From Pseudomonas sp. ADAK18 (GTDB lineage: Bacteria; Pseudomonadota; Gammaproteobacteria; Pseudomonadales; Pseudomonadaceae): 64,000 nucleotides of DNA. This document shows, in pieces, positions 9,216-18,603 of the stretch. The translations under genes and the position numbers were made by a program. The notes beneath the pieces were generated by a model. The model was not told where the DNA came from and did not search any database. It saw only the letters and a list, made by a program, of their open reading frames with translations. Where the stretch lies: NCBI RefSeq assembly GCF_012935695.1, contig NZ_CP052859.1, forward strand, positions 723,001 to 787,000, read 5' to 3'. The stretch's first letter is position 1. Every line of letters starts with the position of its first letter.

Positions 9216-9455
9216 ATGACTGACGCTGTAGCCTTTGATGCCGAACTCGATGCCAGCGGCCTCAACTGTCCGTTGCCCCTGCTCAAGGCGAAGCTGGAGC
9301 TCAATCGGCTGGCCAGCGGCGCGGTACTCAAGGTGATTGCGACGGACGCGGGTTCCCAGCGGGATTTCCGGACCTTCGCCAAACTGGCCGGCCATACGTT
9401 GCTGCATGAAGAAGACGAAGCTGGCGTCTATCGTTACTGGTTGCGCAAGGCCTGA
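9216..9455 (+). CDS. TusA/SirA-like sulfurtransferase-family protein
   Basis: Small (79-residue) cytoplasmic protein of the TusA/YeeD/SirA family, which carries persulfide sulfur on a conserved cysteine. The CP motif is in ASGLNCPLPLLKAK at about residues 11-24. The ATG at 9216 has a CGGAG box five bases upstream. It is followed 42 bases later by an AI-2E-type transporter gene, with which it probably forms an operon. Its precise sulfur acceptor cannot be told from sequence. Confidence 0.88.
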   Translation: MTDAVAFDAELDASGLNCPLPLLKAKLELNRLASGAVLKVIATDAGSQRDFRTFAKLAGHTLLHEEDEAGVYRYWLRKA

Positions 9456-9497
9456 AACCTTTCGAGTGTGCCTGTCCCCATTGCCCGAGGTTGATTG

Positions 9498-10568
9498 ATG
9501 TTCAAAGTGTTACGTGACTGGATTCAGCGCTACTTCTCCGACGAGGAAGCCGTGGTGCTGGCAGTCCTTCTGTTTCTGGCCTTCACCGCCGTACTGACCT
9601 TGGGCGGCATGCTGGCGCCTGTCTTGGCGGGGATGGTGCTGGCTTACCTGATGCAAGGCCTGGTCACTATCCTGGAGCGTTTGCGACTGCCCGGCGGAGC
9701 TGCGGTGGGCCTGGTGTTTGCCTTGTTCATGGGCGTGCTGCTGGTGTTTATCGTGGTGGTCGTGCCGCTGTTGTGGCATCAGGTGATCACCCTGTTCAAC
9801 GAACTGCCGGGCATGCTCGCCAAGTGGCAGTCGCTGTTGCTGCTATTGCCTGAACGCTATCCGCATCTGGTGTCGGACGAGCAAGTGTTGCAGGCCATTG
9901 AAGTGGCGCGGGGAGAGATCGGAAAGTTCGGGCAATGGGCGCTGACATTTTCCCTGTCCAGCCTTCCGCTGCTGGTCAACATCATGATCTACCTGGTACT
10001 GGTACCGATCCTGGTGTTCTTCTTTCTCAAGGACCGGGAAATGATCGGTCGCTGGGTGCGTGGTTACCTGCCACGGGAGCGGGCGCTGATTACCCGTGTC
10101 GCCCAGGAAATGAACCGGCAGATCGCCAACTACATTCGTGGCAAGGTCATTGAGATCTTTATTTGTGGTGGCGTGACCTACATCGGCTTTGTCGCGTTGG
10201 GGCTGAATTACGCAGCCCTGCTGGCACTGCTGGTCGGTGTGTCGGTGGTGGTGCCCTATGTCGGTGCCGTGGTGGTGACGGTACCGGTGCTGTTGATTGC
10301 GCTGTTCCAGTGGGGCTGGAGCGACCAGTTCATCTACCTGATGGCGGTCTACGGCATCATTCAGGTTCTGGATGGCAACGTGCTGGTGCCGCTGCTGTTC
10401 TCCGAGGCGGTGAACCTGCATCCGGTGGCGATCATCTGTGCGGTGTTGTTGTTTGGCGGGCTGTGGGGCTTCTGGGGGGTGTTCTTTGCGATTCCCCTGG
10501 CGACGTTGTTCAAGGCTGTGCTGGATGCGTGGCCGCGGCAAGAACCTGTAGTTGCGCCATTACTTTAA
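9498..10568 (+). CDS. AI-2E/PerM family membrane protein
   Basis: Integral membrane protein of about 356 residues with roughly seven to eight hydrophobic segments, the layout of the PerM/TqsA family. Members are proposed to export autoinducer-2 or other solutes; the substrate here is unknown. Characteristic features are the long N-terminal hydrophobic pair, the central amphipathic region (MLAKWQSLLLLLPERYPHL) and the C-terminal motif WGFWGVFFAIPLATLFKAV. The start at ATG 9498 is preferred over the adjacent TTG. Confidence 0.85.
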   Translation: MFKVLRDWIQRYFSDEEAVVLAVLLFLAFTAVLTLGGMLAPVLAGMVLAYLMQGLVTILERLRLPGGAAVGLVFALFMGVLLVFIVVVVPLLWHQVITLFNELPGMLAKWQSLLLLLPERYPHLVSDEQVLQAIEVARGEIGKFGQWALTFSLSSLPLLVNIMIYLVLVPILVFFFLKDREMIGRWVRGYLPRERALITRVAQEMNRQIANYIRGKVIEIFICGGVTYIGFVALGLNYAALLALLVGVSVVVPYVGAVVVTVPVLLIALFQWGWSDQFIYLMAVYGIIQVLDGNVLVPLLFSEAVNLHPVAIICAVLLFGGLWGFWGVFFAIPLATLFKAVLDAWPRQEPVVAPLL

Positions 10569-10596
10569 TAGATGGGGCGAGGCTGATGGCCCCATC

Positions 10597-10662
10597 GCAG
10601 GCAAGCCAGCTCCCACATGATTGACCGAGTTGCATCAAATATGGGAGCAGGCTTGTCTGCAA
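10597..10662. repeat. REP doublet (inverted pair)
   Basis: GCAGGCAAGCCAGCTCCCAC starts at 10597 and its inverse TGGGAGCAGGCTTGTCTGCA ends at 10662. The same unit appears at 36830-36916. These are intergenic REP-type palindromes common in fluorescent pseudomonads, here between the convergent PerM-like and bcp genes. Confidence 0.85.
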
Positions 10663-10688
10663 TAGCTATCTAACGGCCATCGCCGTAA

Positions 10689-11162
10689 TCAAGCCTTGCT
10701 CAATGCCTGCGCCGCCGCCAAAACCGCGTCTACATGGCCTGGCACTTTCACGCCACGCCATTCCTGACGCAGCACCCCATCCTTGTCGATGAGAAAGGTG
10801 CTGCGATCAACACCCAAGTATTCCTTGCCATACAGCTTCTTCAGCTTGATCACATCAAACAGCTGGCAGACAGCCTCGTCCTTGTCGCTGATCAGCTCGA
10901 AGGGGAATTCCTGCTTGCCCTTGAAGTTCTCATGGGACTTCACGCTGTCTCGGGACACGCCAAATACTTCAGTGTTGGCGGCTTTGAAGGCTGCGTACTG
11001 GTCACGGAAACCCTGGCCTTCGGTGGTGCAGCCCGGGGTGCTGTCTTTCGGGTAGAAGTAGATCACCACTTGCTTGCCCTTGAGCCCGGAAAGGCTGAAG
11101 GTCTGCCCGCTGGTGGCCTGGGCTTCGAAGTCGGCTACCGGTTTGTCGATGACTACAGCCAT
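10689..11162 (-). CDS. bcp: Peroxiredoxin (Bcp/PrxQ family)
   Basis: Thiol peroxidase of 157 residues that reduces hydrogen and organic peroxides. The peroxidatic cysteine is Cys45 in STPGCTTEG. In E. coli Bcp a resolving cysteine is found five residues later; here that position is Gln50, while a second cysteine remains at position 99 (EAVCQLF). The enzyme therefore works either as a one-cysteine type or resolves through Cys99 or an external thiol. It is 10 bases downstream of gcvR, probably in one transcript. Confidence 0.93.
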   Translation of the reverse strand: MAVVIDKPVADFEAQATSGQTFSLSGLKGKQVVIYFYPKDSTPGCTTEGQGFRDQYAAFKAANTEVFGVSRDSVKSHENFKGKQEFPFELISDKDEAVCQLFDVIKLKKLYGKEYLGVDRSTFLIDKDGVLRQEWRGVKVPGHVDAVLAAAQALSKA

Positions 11163-11172
11163 GAAAACTTCC

Positions 11173-11733
11173 TTACATTGGGTTCTGTGGGCGCCATGGC
11201 TCGATCAGTGCGTCGAGGTTCAGGGCATCGGCGAAATCCAGGAACTGGTCACGCAGCCAACTGATCTGCACGCCGGCCGGCAAGGTCACGGTAAAGGTGG
11301 CGTTAAGCATGGTGCCGCCGGTCTGTGGGGCCTGATAGGTGTCGCAGGTCAGGTTTTCCAGCTCGACGTTATGGTCGATAAAGAACTGGCACAGCTCGTT
11401 GACGATGTCCGAGCGGTAGGCCGAACTGACATAGGCCACATACGGCAGGGCTTGAGGACGGTTCTCCAGCGCTGCACTGCGTACCACGTTGACGGTGAAG
11501 TCATGTTTCTTGGCCAGGCCCGGCAAGCCGGTTTCCAGACGTGCCAGGGCATCCCAGGTTCCGGAAATCTGCAGGACCAGCGCGCTGCACTCGCCATGGC
11601 GGGTCAGGCGGGAGGTCACGACGGCGCAGCGATTTTCATGGCTGGCGCGGCACAGGACGTTAGTCAGCTCCATGGGGTTGGCGCCGAGGGCACTGATGAC
11701 AAGGAATTGTTCGCGGACTGTGGGGGTGGACAT
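11173..11733 (-). CDS. gcvR: Glycine cleavage system regulator GcvR (ACT-domain protein)
   Basis: The protein has 186 residues and two ACT domains (about residues 8-85 and 95-175), matching GcvR, which in E. coli binds GcvA and represses the glycine cleavage operon when glycine is low. It starts MSTPTVREQFLVISALGAN. It is upstream of bcp and divergent from dapA across 261 bases. ACT-only proteins of this type next to dapA and bcp are commonly called GcvR; ligand and partner here are inferred. Confidence 0.85.
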   Translation of the reverse strand: MSTPTVREQFLVISALGANPMELTNVLCRASHENRCAVVTSRLTRHGECSALVLQISGTWDALARLETGLPGLAKKHDFTVNVVRSAALENRPQALPYVAYVSSAYRSDIVNELCQFFIDHNVELENLTCDTYQAPQTGGTMLNATFTVTLPAGVQISWLRDQFLDFADALNLDALIEPWRPQNPM

Positions 11734-11994
11734 GCAGCCTTCCTAAAGCGATGAGCGGTCGATACGATGACAGCGGTATCAATCAAAGGATGAAGGGTAG
11801 CGAAAACCATCGCCAAGGGCTAGGAGGTGGCGTTTTCATTACGTTATCGCCTTCTTTAAACCTTCCTTTGCCTCAATGATGGCATTGCGGGCGACTAAGT
11901 TGATCCATAACGCGTACTCATACGGTACTTCGCTTGTGCAAGCATCTTGGCGCCAGTACCATTACCGCTCTCTTTTTCCGGCAGGAGCGGTTGC

Positions 11995-12873
11995 ATGATT
12001 GCGGGCAGTATGGTGGCACTGGTCACACCCATGGATGCACAAGGTAATCTCGACTGGGACAGCCTGGGCAAACTGGTGGACTTCCACCTGCAAGAGGGCA
12101 CCAACGCCATTGTGGCGGTCGGCACCACGGGTGAATCGGCCACGCTTGATGTGGAAGAACACATCAAGGTGATCGAGTACGTGGTCAAGCGCGTTGCAGG
12201 GCGTATTGCCGTGATCGCTGGCACAGGCGCCAATTCGACCCGCGAAGCGATCGAATTGACCAAGAACGCCAAGAAAGCAGGCGCTGATGCCTGCCTGCTG
12301 GTGACGCCGTACTACAACAAGCCGACCCAGGAAGGCCTGTACCAGCATTTCCGCACCATTGCCGAAGCCGTAGACATCCCGCAGATCCTCTACAACGTGC
12401 CCGGTCGTACCGCATGCGACATGAAGGCCGAGACGGTGATTCGCCTGTCCACCGTGCCGAATATCATCGGTATCAAGGAAGCCACTGGCGACCTGCAACG
12501 TGCCAAGGACATTCTGGCCGGCGTGAGCAGCGATTTCCTGGTGTACTCCGGTGACGACGCGACTGCCGTCGAACTGATCCTGCTGGGCGGCAAGGGCAAC
12601 ATCTCGGTGACCGCCAACGTTGCGCCGCGCGCCATGAGCGAGTTGTGCGCCGCTGCCATCGCCGGTGACGCTGTCACTGCTCGTGCGATCCACGAGAAGC
12701 TGATGCCGCTCAACAAGAACCTGTTTATTGAATCCAACCCTATTCCCGTGAAATGGGCGCTGCATGAGATGGGCCTGATGCCGGACGGTATCCGTCTGCC
12801 GCTCACCTGGCTCAGCGAAGCCTGTCACGAACCGCTGCGACAGGCCCTGCGCCAGTCCGGCGTCCTGGTTTAA
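11995..12873 (+). CDS. dapA: 4-hydroxy-tetrahydrodipicolinate synthase
   Basis: Condenses pyruvate with aspartate semialdehyde, the committed step to diaminopimelate and lysine. The protein has 292 residues, exactly the family length, with Schiff-base Lys161 (IGIKEATG), Tyr133 (ILYNVPGR), Thr44-Thr45 (VGTTGES) and Arg138. The ATG at 11995 has an AGGAG box nine bases before it; in-frame upstream codons are ignored. It is followed after 17 bases by bamC, as is usual. Confidence 0.98.
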   Translation: MIAGSMVALVTPMDAQGNLDWDSLGKLVDFHLQEGTNAIVAVGTTGESATLDVEEHIKVIEYVVKRVAGRIAVIAGTGANSTREAIELTKNAKKAGADACLLVTPYYNKPTQEGLYQHFRTIAEAVDIPQILYNVPGRTACDMKAETVIRLSTVPNIIGIKEATGDLQRAKDILAGVSSDFLVYSGDDATAVELILLGGKGNISVTANVAPRAMSELCAAAIAGDAVTARAIHEKLMPLNKNLFIESNPIPVKWALHEMGLMPDGIRLPLTWLSEACHEPLRQALRQSGVLV

Positions 12874-12890
12874 TTGAGGAAGCACTACGC

Positions 12891-14006
12891 ATGAAGCGAT
12901 TGGCCGGACTTTCCGCACTTGCCTTGATTATCTCCAGCACCAGTGGCTGCGGTTGGATCTGGGGCCCGGAAGGCTACTTCCGTGACCGCGGCAGCGATTA
13001 CCTGGAAGCACAACCCTCCAAACCGATGCAATTGCCGCCGGATGTCACTGTCGCCAAGCGTCTTGACCCGTTGCTGCCAATTCCACGCAACGTCGCCGAT
13101 GACACTGCCAAGGGCGAGTTTGAAGTGCCGCGCCCACAGCCGATCTCGGCCGTGGCTGATGCCAGCGACTACAGCCTGCAGAAGAGCGGTGATTCTCGTT
13201 GGATCATGGCCCAACGCCCACCTGCCGAAGTCTGGCCGGTGGCCGTGCAGTTTTTCCAGGACAACGGTTTCCGCATGGACCAACAGCGCCCGCAAACCGG
13301 TGAGTTCACCACTGCGTGGCAGCAACCGAGCGAACTGTCGGCCACAATGGCCAAGCGCCTGCAAGCAGGCGGTGTGGCTGGCGATGGCGAAACCCGTATT
13401 CGGGTGCGCATCGAGCCAGGCGTGCAGCGTAATACCAGTGAAGTCTATGTGGTCAGTGCCCAGCGTCCAGCGGGCAGCACGGCCGACGTCGACTTCACCA
13501 CGCGCTCGGTCAACACCGGTGTTGATTCCGCGCTGGTGGACGAAATGCTTGCCAGCATGAGCCGCATTTCCGAGAAGGGCGGGTCTGTCTCCCTGCTCGC
13601 CGCTGGTAGCTTCGACACGCCTAGCCGCGTCAGCCTCAGCGAAGACGGCAGCGGCAACGTCGTACTGAACCTGGGTGAAGACCTGGATCGTGCATGGTCG
13701 AGTGTTGGCCGTGCGCTGGAAAAGGGCCAATGGCGGGTTGAAGACATCAACCGCAGCCTGGGCCTGTACTACATCAACTTGGCCGAAAAAGCCGAGAAGA
13801 AAGACGAAGAGCCAGGTTTCTTCAGCAAATTGTTCGGTAGCACACCGACCAAGGAAGAAGTTGAAACTCGCGCCGAGCGTTATCAGGTTCGTTTGAGCAA
13901 GGTAGGCGAGAGCGTGCAGGTCACCGTCGAGAAAAACATCAACACCGTGGCGCCGGCAGAAGTGGCGCGCAAAGTGTTGGGCGTGATTCAGGACAACCTG
14001 GGCTGA
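12891..14006 (+). CDS. bamC: Outer-membrane assembly lipoprotein BamC
   Basis: Lipoprotein component of the Bam complex that inserts beta-barrel proteins in the outer membrane (formerly NlpB/DapX). The protein has 371 residues; the signal peptide ends in a lipobox (SSTSGC) with the lipidated cysteine near residue 20, followed by an extended region and two helix-grip domains (about residues 95-210 and 230-370). A GAGGAAG box precedes the ATG. It sits in the dapA-bamC-MBL-purC operon. Confidence 0.93.
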   Translation: MKRLAGLSALALIISSTSGCGWIWGPEGYFRDRGSDYLEAQPSKPMQLPPDVTVAKRLDPLLPIPRNVADDTAKGEFEVPRPQPISAVADASDYSLQKSGDSRWIMAQRPPAEVWPVAVQFFQDNGFRMDQQRPQTGEFTTAWQQPSELSATMAKRLQAGGVAGDGETRIRVRIEPGVQRNTSEVYVVSAQRPAGSTADVDFTTRSVNTGVDSALVDEMLASMSRISEKGGSVSLLAAGSFDTPSRVSLSEDGSGNVVLNLGEDLDRAWSSVGRALEKGQWRVEDINRSLGLYYINLAEKAEKKDEEPGFFSKLFGSTPTKEEVETRAERYQVRLSKVGESVQVTVEKNINTVAPAEVARKVLGVIQDNLG

Positions 14007-14010
14007 TCCG

Positions 14011-14769
14011 ATGCGTTTTGCCGTTCTCGGCAGCGGTAGCCAAGGGAACGGCACGCTTGTAGCCCACGACGACACGTACGTCCTGGTGGATTGTGGTTTC
14101 TCCCTGCGGGAAACCGAGCGACGCCTGCTGCGCCTGGGGGTTCACCCCGCGCAGCTGAGCGCGATTCTGGTAACCCACGAACATGCCGACCACGTGCATG
14201 GCGTGGGTTTGCTGTCTCGACGCTACAATCTTCCGGTGTACCTGAGTCGCGGTACCTTGCGCGGGATGCGCAAACCCATTGAACCCGCAGGTTTCCTGGC
14301 CGGTGGCGAGCAGCTACAGGTCGGTGCCCTGAGCATCGACGTGATTGCCGTGGCTCACGACGCCCAGGAACCCACGCAGTACGTATTCAGTGACGGTGAG
14401 CGCCGCTTCGGCTTGCTCACCGACCTGGGTTCTTATTGCTCCAGGGTGCTGGACGGTTACCGGGACCTCGATGCATTGATGATCGAGTCCAACCACTGCC
14501 GTGACCTGCTTGCACGCGGTCACTACCCGTACTTTCTCAAGCAGCGGGTCGGCGGTGAACTGGGACATTTGAACAACCACCAGGCGGCGTACCTGGTGTA
14601 TGAGTTGGGCTGGCAAGACCTGCAACACCTGGTCCTGGCCCACCTGAGCAGCAAGAACAACCTGCCGCAGCTGGCCCGGCAATGTTTTGTCGACACCCTC
14701 GGGTGCGACCCGGACTGGCTGCAACTGGCCGATCAAGATTCAGGGCTCGACTGGCGACACATCGCCTAG
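14011..14769 (+). CDS. Metallo-beta-lactamase-fold hydrolase (YycJ/WalJ-like)
   Basis: Cytoplasmic protein of 252 residues with a complete metal-binding motif HEHADH (VTHEHADHVHGV, residues about 53-64) and later conserved histidines (NHCRD, LAHLSSKNN). It resembles the YycJ/VicX group of putative DNA-processing hydrolases. It starts four bases after the bamC stop and precedes purC, so it is co-transcribed. Substrate not known. Confidence 0.88.
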   Translation: MRFAVLGSGSQGNGTLVAHDDTYVLVDCGFSLRETERRLLRLGVHPAQLSAILVTHEHADHVHGVGLLSRRYNLPVYLSRGTLRGMRKPIEPAGFLAGGEQLQVGALSIDVIAVAHDAQEPTQYVFSDGERRFGLLTDLGSYCSRVLDGYRDLDALMIESNHCRDLLARGHYPYFLKQRVGGELGHLNNHQAAYLVYELGWQDLQHLVLAHLSSKNNLPQLARQCFVDTLGCDPDWLQLADQDSGLDWRHIA

Positions 14770-14797
14770 CCCACCTACTTAGCAAGCGGAGCCCATC

Positions 14798-15511
14798 ATG
14801 GAAAAACGTGAAGAACTCTACCGCGGCAAAGCCAAATCGGTTTACAAGACCGACGACGCCAACCGCTTGATCCTGTTGTTTCGCAACGACACCTCGGCGT
14901 TCGACGGCAAGCGCATCGAACAGCTCGATCGCAAAGGCATGGTGAACAACAAGTTCAACGCCTTCATCATGCAGAAACTCGAAGCGGCCGGCATTCCGAC
15001 CCAGTTCGACAAACTGCTGGGCGACAACGAATGCCTGGTGAAAAAACTCGACATGATTCCGGTCGAGTGCGTTGTGCGTAACTACGCAGCCGGCAGCCTG
15101 GTGAAGCGTTTGGGCGTGGAAGAGGGCCTCAAGCTCAATCCCTACACCTTCGAACTGTTCCTGAAAGACGACGCCAAGGGCGACCCGTTCATCAACGAAT
15201 CCCACGTGGTGGCATTCGGTTGGGGCACCGCTGAGCAACTGGCCCGTATGAAGGAGTTGTCCCTCAAGGTCAACGACGTCCTGAGCAAACTGTTCGACGA
15301 CGCCGGCCTGCTGCTGGTGGACTTCAAGCTAGAATTCGGTGTGTTCCACGACGGCTCCATCGTCCTGGGCGATGAGTTCAGCCCGGACGGCTGCCGTCTG
15401 TGGGACAAGGACACACGCAAGAAGATGGACAAAGACCGCTTCCGCCAAGGCCTCGGTGACGTCATCGAAGCCTACGAAGAAGTCGCCAATCGTCTCGGCG
15501 TACCGCTGTAA
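14798..15511 (+). CDS. purC: SAICAR synthetase (phosphoribosylaminoimidazole-succinocarboxamide synthase)
   Basis: ATP-dependent joining of aspartate to CAIR in purine synthesis. The protein has 237 residues, the usual bacterial length. Family motifs are seen: [13 protein letters not shown] at the N-terminus, [15 protein letters not shown] centrally, and LVDFKLEFG with [12 protein letters not shown] towards the C-terminus. A GGAG box precedes the ATG. It closes the dapA-bamC-MBL-purC run. Confidence 0.98.
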   Translation: MEKREELYRGKAKSVYKTDDANRLILLFRNDTSAFDGKRIEQLDRKGMVNNKFNAFIMQKLEAAGIPTQFDKLLGDNECLVKKLDMIPVECVVRNYAAGSLVKRLGVEEGLKLNPYTFELFLKDDAKGDPFINESHVVAFGWGTAEQLARMKELSLKVNDVLSKLFDDAGLLLVDFKLEFGVFHDGSIVLGDEFSPDGCRLWDKDTRKKMDKDRFRQGLGDVIEAYEEVANRLGVPL

Positions 15512-15556
15512 TCGACGCAAGCATCTGATAGCACGGAAAAAAATCTCTTCGGAGCT

Positions 15557-15584
15557 TTGCTTCCAGGTAACAGGCTGTTATGAT
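15557..15584 (+). promoter_or_regulatory. Promoter of the tRNA-Ser gene
   Basis: TTGCTT (15557-15562), 16 bases, TATGAT (15579-15584), then a GC-rich discriminator (GCGCGCC) ten bases before the tRNA. This is a typical stringently controlled stable-RNA promoter. Confidence 0.75.
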
Positions 15585-15594
15585 GCGCGCCGTT

Positions 15595-15684
15595 GGAGAG
15601 ATGCCAGAGTGGCCGAATGGGACGGATTCGAAATCCGTTGTACCTTCACCGGTACCTAGGGTTCGAATCCCTATCTCTCCGCCA
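15595..15684 (+). tRNA. tRNA-Ser (anticodon CGA)
   Basis: A 90-base class II tRNA with a seven-base-pair acceptor stem (GGAGAGA with TCTCTCC), D-loop, anticodon stem GGATT/AATCC around CGA, a long variable arm, T-loop GTTCGAATCC and an encoded 3' CCA. It reads serine UCG codons. It is followed at once by a terminator. Confidence 0.97.
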
Positions 15685-15691
15685 TACATAG

Positions 15692-15727
15692 AAAAGCCCC
15701 GTAACTGAATAAGTTACGGGGCTTTTT
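15692..15727 (+). terminator. Rho-independent terminator after tRNA-Ser
   Basis: AAAAGCCCCGTAACT, a short loop, AGTTACGGGGCTTTTT: a 15-base-pair stem with a T tract. The A tract on the other side makes it bidirectional, so it can also end transcription of the convergent beta-propeller gene. Confidence 0.93.
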
Positions 15728-15815
15728 CGTATCTGGGATTTTGCTCCAGAATGCGTTCACTGTGCGGCATCCTCACCCAGGTCCGCCCGGCTTCAAAGCC
15801 GAGCGGATAATGTAC

Positions 15816-16787
15816 TTACTGCTGAGGCTTTCCCTCATCAAGAACATGCTCCTCCAGATTCACGACATCGAGTGCCTTACCCATTGAATCGCGTGCCACA
15901 AGCGTCTGAGACGGCACCAACTCTAACACCCGATTCCGACCACCTTCGGCCACCAGATACGTCCCTTTGGCGGTACGCACGATCGACTGCGGTGCCTTCA
16001 AGAACGACAGAATGGTCTGCTGGTGCCCTTGTTTATCAATCAGCAATAACCGTGCACGGTGTGTCGAGTCTTCATTGATCCATAACCCGCGCTCATCGCA
16101 CATCAAAAAGGTAGGCTTGTTCAGATTGGACAACACCACGGGGTCGCTGCCGTCTTCGGTCAACTCACGTACAACGCCTTTCTTCTTTTCCGTATAGAGC
16201 ATGCGCCCATCCGTACAGCGTGTGATCGACTCGCCTTCGTTGAGCTGGTCGCGCAGTACGGTCAATGTCTGGTCGCTCCAGCCGTAGCGCAGTATTCGTC
16301 CACCTTCCTTACGGTCTTCGATGGCGTAGAGGTATTCGCCGTCATCCCATAGCCCCTGCACGTTTTCCCCTGTGAACAGGGCGGTAACGCTGCCGTCCTT
16401 GAGGAGGCTGACAGGTGCGCCACCGACTTCCTGGCTGAACGCCCAGCCACCCTGAGTGGGGACTAAACCATCGGGTTTGGAGAGGTTTCCTACAACCACT
16501 TCGCGCTTACCGTCGGGGTGGATGCGCACGATGCTGCCGAGGCCCTTATTCAGTTCCTGGCTGACCATCAGCGACCCATCGAGCATCGGGGCCAGGGAGG
16601 CGGCCTTTTCCACATCGCGATGGAGCACGTGATAACTCCAGTCATCGGTGGCCTGTACCGGGTAGAAGCTCTGCCAGGCAAAGAAGCCCAGGGTGGCGAA
16701 GCATGCGAGGCCGAGTATCGAGAATCCCAATCGAAGTGCTCGATACGGCGAACCTGCGCGGTTAGTCCTTTTTATTGTCTTGCCCAT
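15816..16787 (-). CDS. Membrane-anchored beta-propeller protein (SMP-30/gluconolactonase-like)
   Basis: About 323 residues. A basic N-terminus is followed by one transmembrane segment (LGFSILGLACFATLGFFAW, about residues 20-38), so the rest is probably periplasmic. The remainder has repeated short blades (for example GSIVRIHPDGKREVV, GRILRYGWSDQT, GRNRVLELVPSQ) like SMP-30/NHL-type propellers. Catalytic metal ligands of SMP-30 are not evident, so no enzyme activity is assigned. The ATG at 16787 is favoured over an in-frame GTG nine bases earlier. Confidence 0.7.
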   Translation of the reverse strand: MGKTIKRTNRAGSPYRALRLGFSILGLACFATLGFFAWQSFYPVQATDDWSYHVLHRDVEKAASLAPMLDGSLMVSQELNKGLGSIVRIHPDGKREVVVGNLSKPDGLVPTQGGWAFSQEVGGAPVSLLKDGSVTALFTGENVQGLWDDGEYLYAIEDRKEGGRILRYGWSDQTLTVLRDQLNEGESITRCTDGRMLYTEKKKGVVRELTEDGSDPVVLSNLNKPTFLMCDERGLWINEDSTHRARLLLIDKQGHQQTILSFLKAPQSIVRTAKGTYLVAEGGRNRVLELVPSQTLVARDSMGKALDVVNLEEHVLDEGKPQQ

Positions 16788-16934
16788 GGATCCCACTGCT
16801 AAACACTCTTTAAGAAAGGTCGTACCGACCGATGCTGCCCGCTACGGTAACAAGTAGAGGACTCAACATCACCCTGCTATTTTCAATCCCGCCCCCCATA
16901 ATGACGCCACCCGCGACCAGCCAATGGCCCACCC

Positions 16935-17837
16935 ATGATCATCAACTTCGACCTGAACGATCTCCAAGCCTTCCGCGCCGTGGTAGACAAGGGCAGCTTC
17001 CGCGCCGCCGCCGAGGCGATCCGCATCTCTCAGCCCGCCTTGAGCCGACGCATCGAAAAACTCGAGTCCGCCCTCGACGTGAAGCTGTTCGAGCGAACTA
17101 CTCGACGCGTCAGCCTGACCATGGTCGGCCGCGCTTTTCTGCCCCAGGTCGAACGCATGCTGGATGACTTGGATATCGCCTTGATGGGCATCAGCAACGT
17201 CGCTTCGACCCGTATGGGCAATGTCACCATCGCTTGCGTCCCCTCGACCGCCTACTACTTCATGCCTCACGTGATTTCCGAGTTCCACAAGTTGTACCCG
17301 AAGATCCGCCTGCGGGTGCTGGATGCCAGTGCCGGTGAAGTCAGCGCGGCAGTGGCCAGCGGCGAGGCGGATTTTGGCGTGAGTTTCAGCGGCAGTCTGG
17401 CGGACGAGGTGGAGTTCGAGTTGCTGTTGCAAGAGCGTTATGTGTTGGCCTGTCGACGTGATCATCCGTTGGCCGAGCGCGTGAATGTGACGTGGGCCGA
17501 GGCTTACGAGCACGACTACATCACGGTGGACAAGACCTCAGGCAATCGTTTTTTGCTGGATCAGGCGTTGCGTGGCGTTCGGGTGAAGAAGCCGAGCATC
17601 TGCGAGACCCATCATGTGACGACAATGATCGGGCTGGTGGAGGCGGGGTTGGGCGTGGCGATGGTGCCGTCGATTGCGATGCCGGCTGGGGCGCACCCGA
17701 TTTTGGTGAGTGTGCCGCTGGTGGAGCCGGAAGTGGTGCGCAATGTCGGTTTGATCAAGCGCCGAGGGCGTACTTCTACGCCGGCGGCGCTGGAGTTGGA
17801 GCGCCTGGTACGAGAGAAACCGTTCCGATCAGGGTGA
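16935..17837 (+). CDS. LysR-type regulator of the adjacent periplasmic-protein/MFS module
   Basis: The protein has 300 residues: N-terminal winged helix-turn-helix (residues about 5-64, with SFRAAAEAIRISQPALSRRIEKLE) and a periplasmic-binding-like effector domain. It ends by overlapping the convergent ModA-like gene by nine bases. The two neighbours (periplasmic protein and MFS transporter) are its probable targets. Its ribosome-binding site is weak. Confidence 0.85.
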   Translation: MIINFDLNDLQAFRAVVDKGSFRAAAEAIRISQPALSRRIEKLESALDVKLFERTTRRVSLTMVGRAFLPQVERMLDDLDIALMGISNVASTRMGNVTIACVPSTAYYFMPHVISEFHKLYPKIRLRVLDASAGEVSAAVASGEADFGVSFSGSLADEVEFELLLQERYVLACRRDHPLAERVNVTWAEAYEHDYITVDKTSGNRFLLDQALRGVRVKKPSICETHHVTTMIGLVEAGLGVAMVPSIAMPAGAHPILVSVPLVEPEVVRNVGLIKRRGRTSTPAALELERLVREKPFRSG

Positions 17838-18587
17838 GACCGAGTCCAGGCCAGTGGATTGCACCACCGGTTGCGCCTGGGGCGAGGCGAGGAATTGCAG
17901 CAGCGCCTTGGCTTGGGCCGGGTGTTCGGCGTTGACCGGGATACCGGCGGCGAAGCGGGTGACCGACTGCACGTCTTCGGGGATTTTGCCGACGTACGTC
18001 ACACCGGGGACCGGCAGCAGTTCAGCGACTTGCTGCAAACCCACTTCGTAATCGCCCTTGGCAACCACCGAAGCCACCGGGATGCGTTCGATCATCGTGC
18101 CCTTGGATGCCATCCCCAGTTTTTTGAACAGCTCCTTTTCCACGTACACACCACTGGCGCTGTCGGAGTACGCCACCGACTTGGCCTTGAGCAACACGGC
18201 CTTCAGCTCTGCATCGTTGCCAATCAACGGCTTGGCGGCGCCTTGCTTGATCACCATGCCGATCCGCGAATCCGCCAGCTCAACGCGGGAGTCTTTGTCG
18301 ACCTTGCCTTGTTTGATCAACTCATCCAGGGCGTAGCCGACCATGATCACCACATCGGCCTGTTCACCACGGGCCAGTCGATTGGGAATGGCTTCAGGCG
18401 CTTTGCCCATCGAAGGGCCGAGGATGGTGTCGAGGCTATCGCCGCTTTGGCTGGCGTATTGCGGGCCCAGTAGTTGGTAGGCGGCGGTGAATCCGCCGGA
18501 TGTCATGACTTTCAGCTCTTCGGCCTGGGCTGCCATTGCCAGCGTTGCAGTCATCAATACAGCCAGTGCCTTGCATGCAAATTTCAT
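17829..18587 (-). CDS. Periplasmic ModA-like protein, candidate aconitate isomerase
   Basis: The protein has 252 residues: signal peptide (residues 1-22, ending AMAAQA), then a type II periplasmic-binding fold of the ModA-like group (EELKVMTSGGFTAAYQLL at the N-terminus). No ABC permease or ATPase is encoded nearby; the partner is an MFS symporter. Aconitate isomerases of Pseudomonas are periplasmic proteins of this fold and size, so conversion of trans- to cis-aconitate is a reasonable guess; a binding protein for another anion is the alternative. It has an AGGAG box and is 16 bases upstream of nothing else but lies 16 bases after the MFS gene's stop is not the case: it precedes the convergent LysR gene and follows the MFS gene in transcription order. 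Confidence 0.7.
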   Translation of the reverse strand: MKFACKALAVLMTATLAMAAQAEELKVMTSGGFTAAYQLLGPQYASQSGDSLDTILGPSMGKAPEAIPNRLARGEQADVVIMVGYALDELIKQGKVDKDSRVELADSRIGMVIKQGAAKPLIGNDAELKAVLLKAKSVAYSDSASGVYVEKELFKKLGMASKGTMIERIPVASVVAKGDYEVGLQQVAELLPVPGVTYVGKIPEDVQSVTRFAAGIPVNAEHPAQAKALLQFLASPQAQPVVQSTGLDSVSP

Positions 18588-18603
18588 CAGTTTGGCTCCT
18601 GGA

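Noticed and set aside
15595..16934. tRNA-Ser as an integration site of a genomic island
   Set aside because: No integrase or tyrosine-recombinase gene is present in the 27 kb that follow, and no direct repeat of the tRNA 3' end was found.
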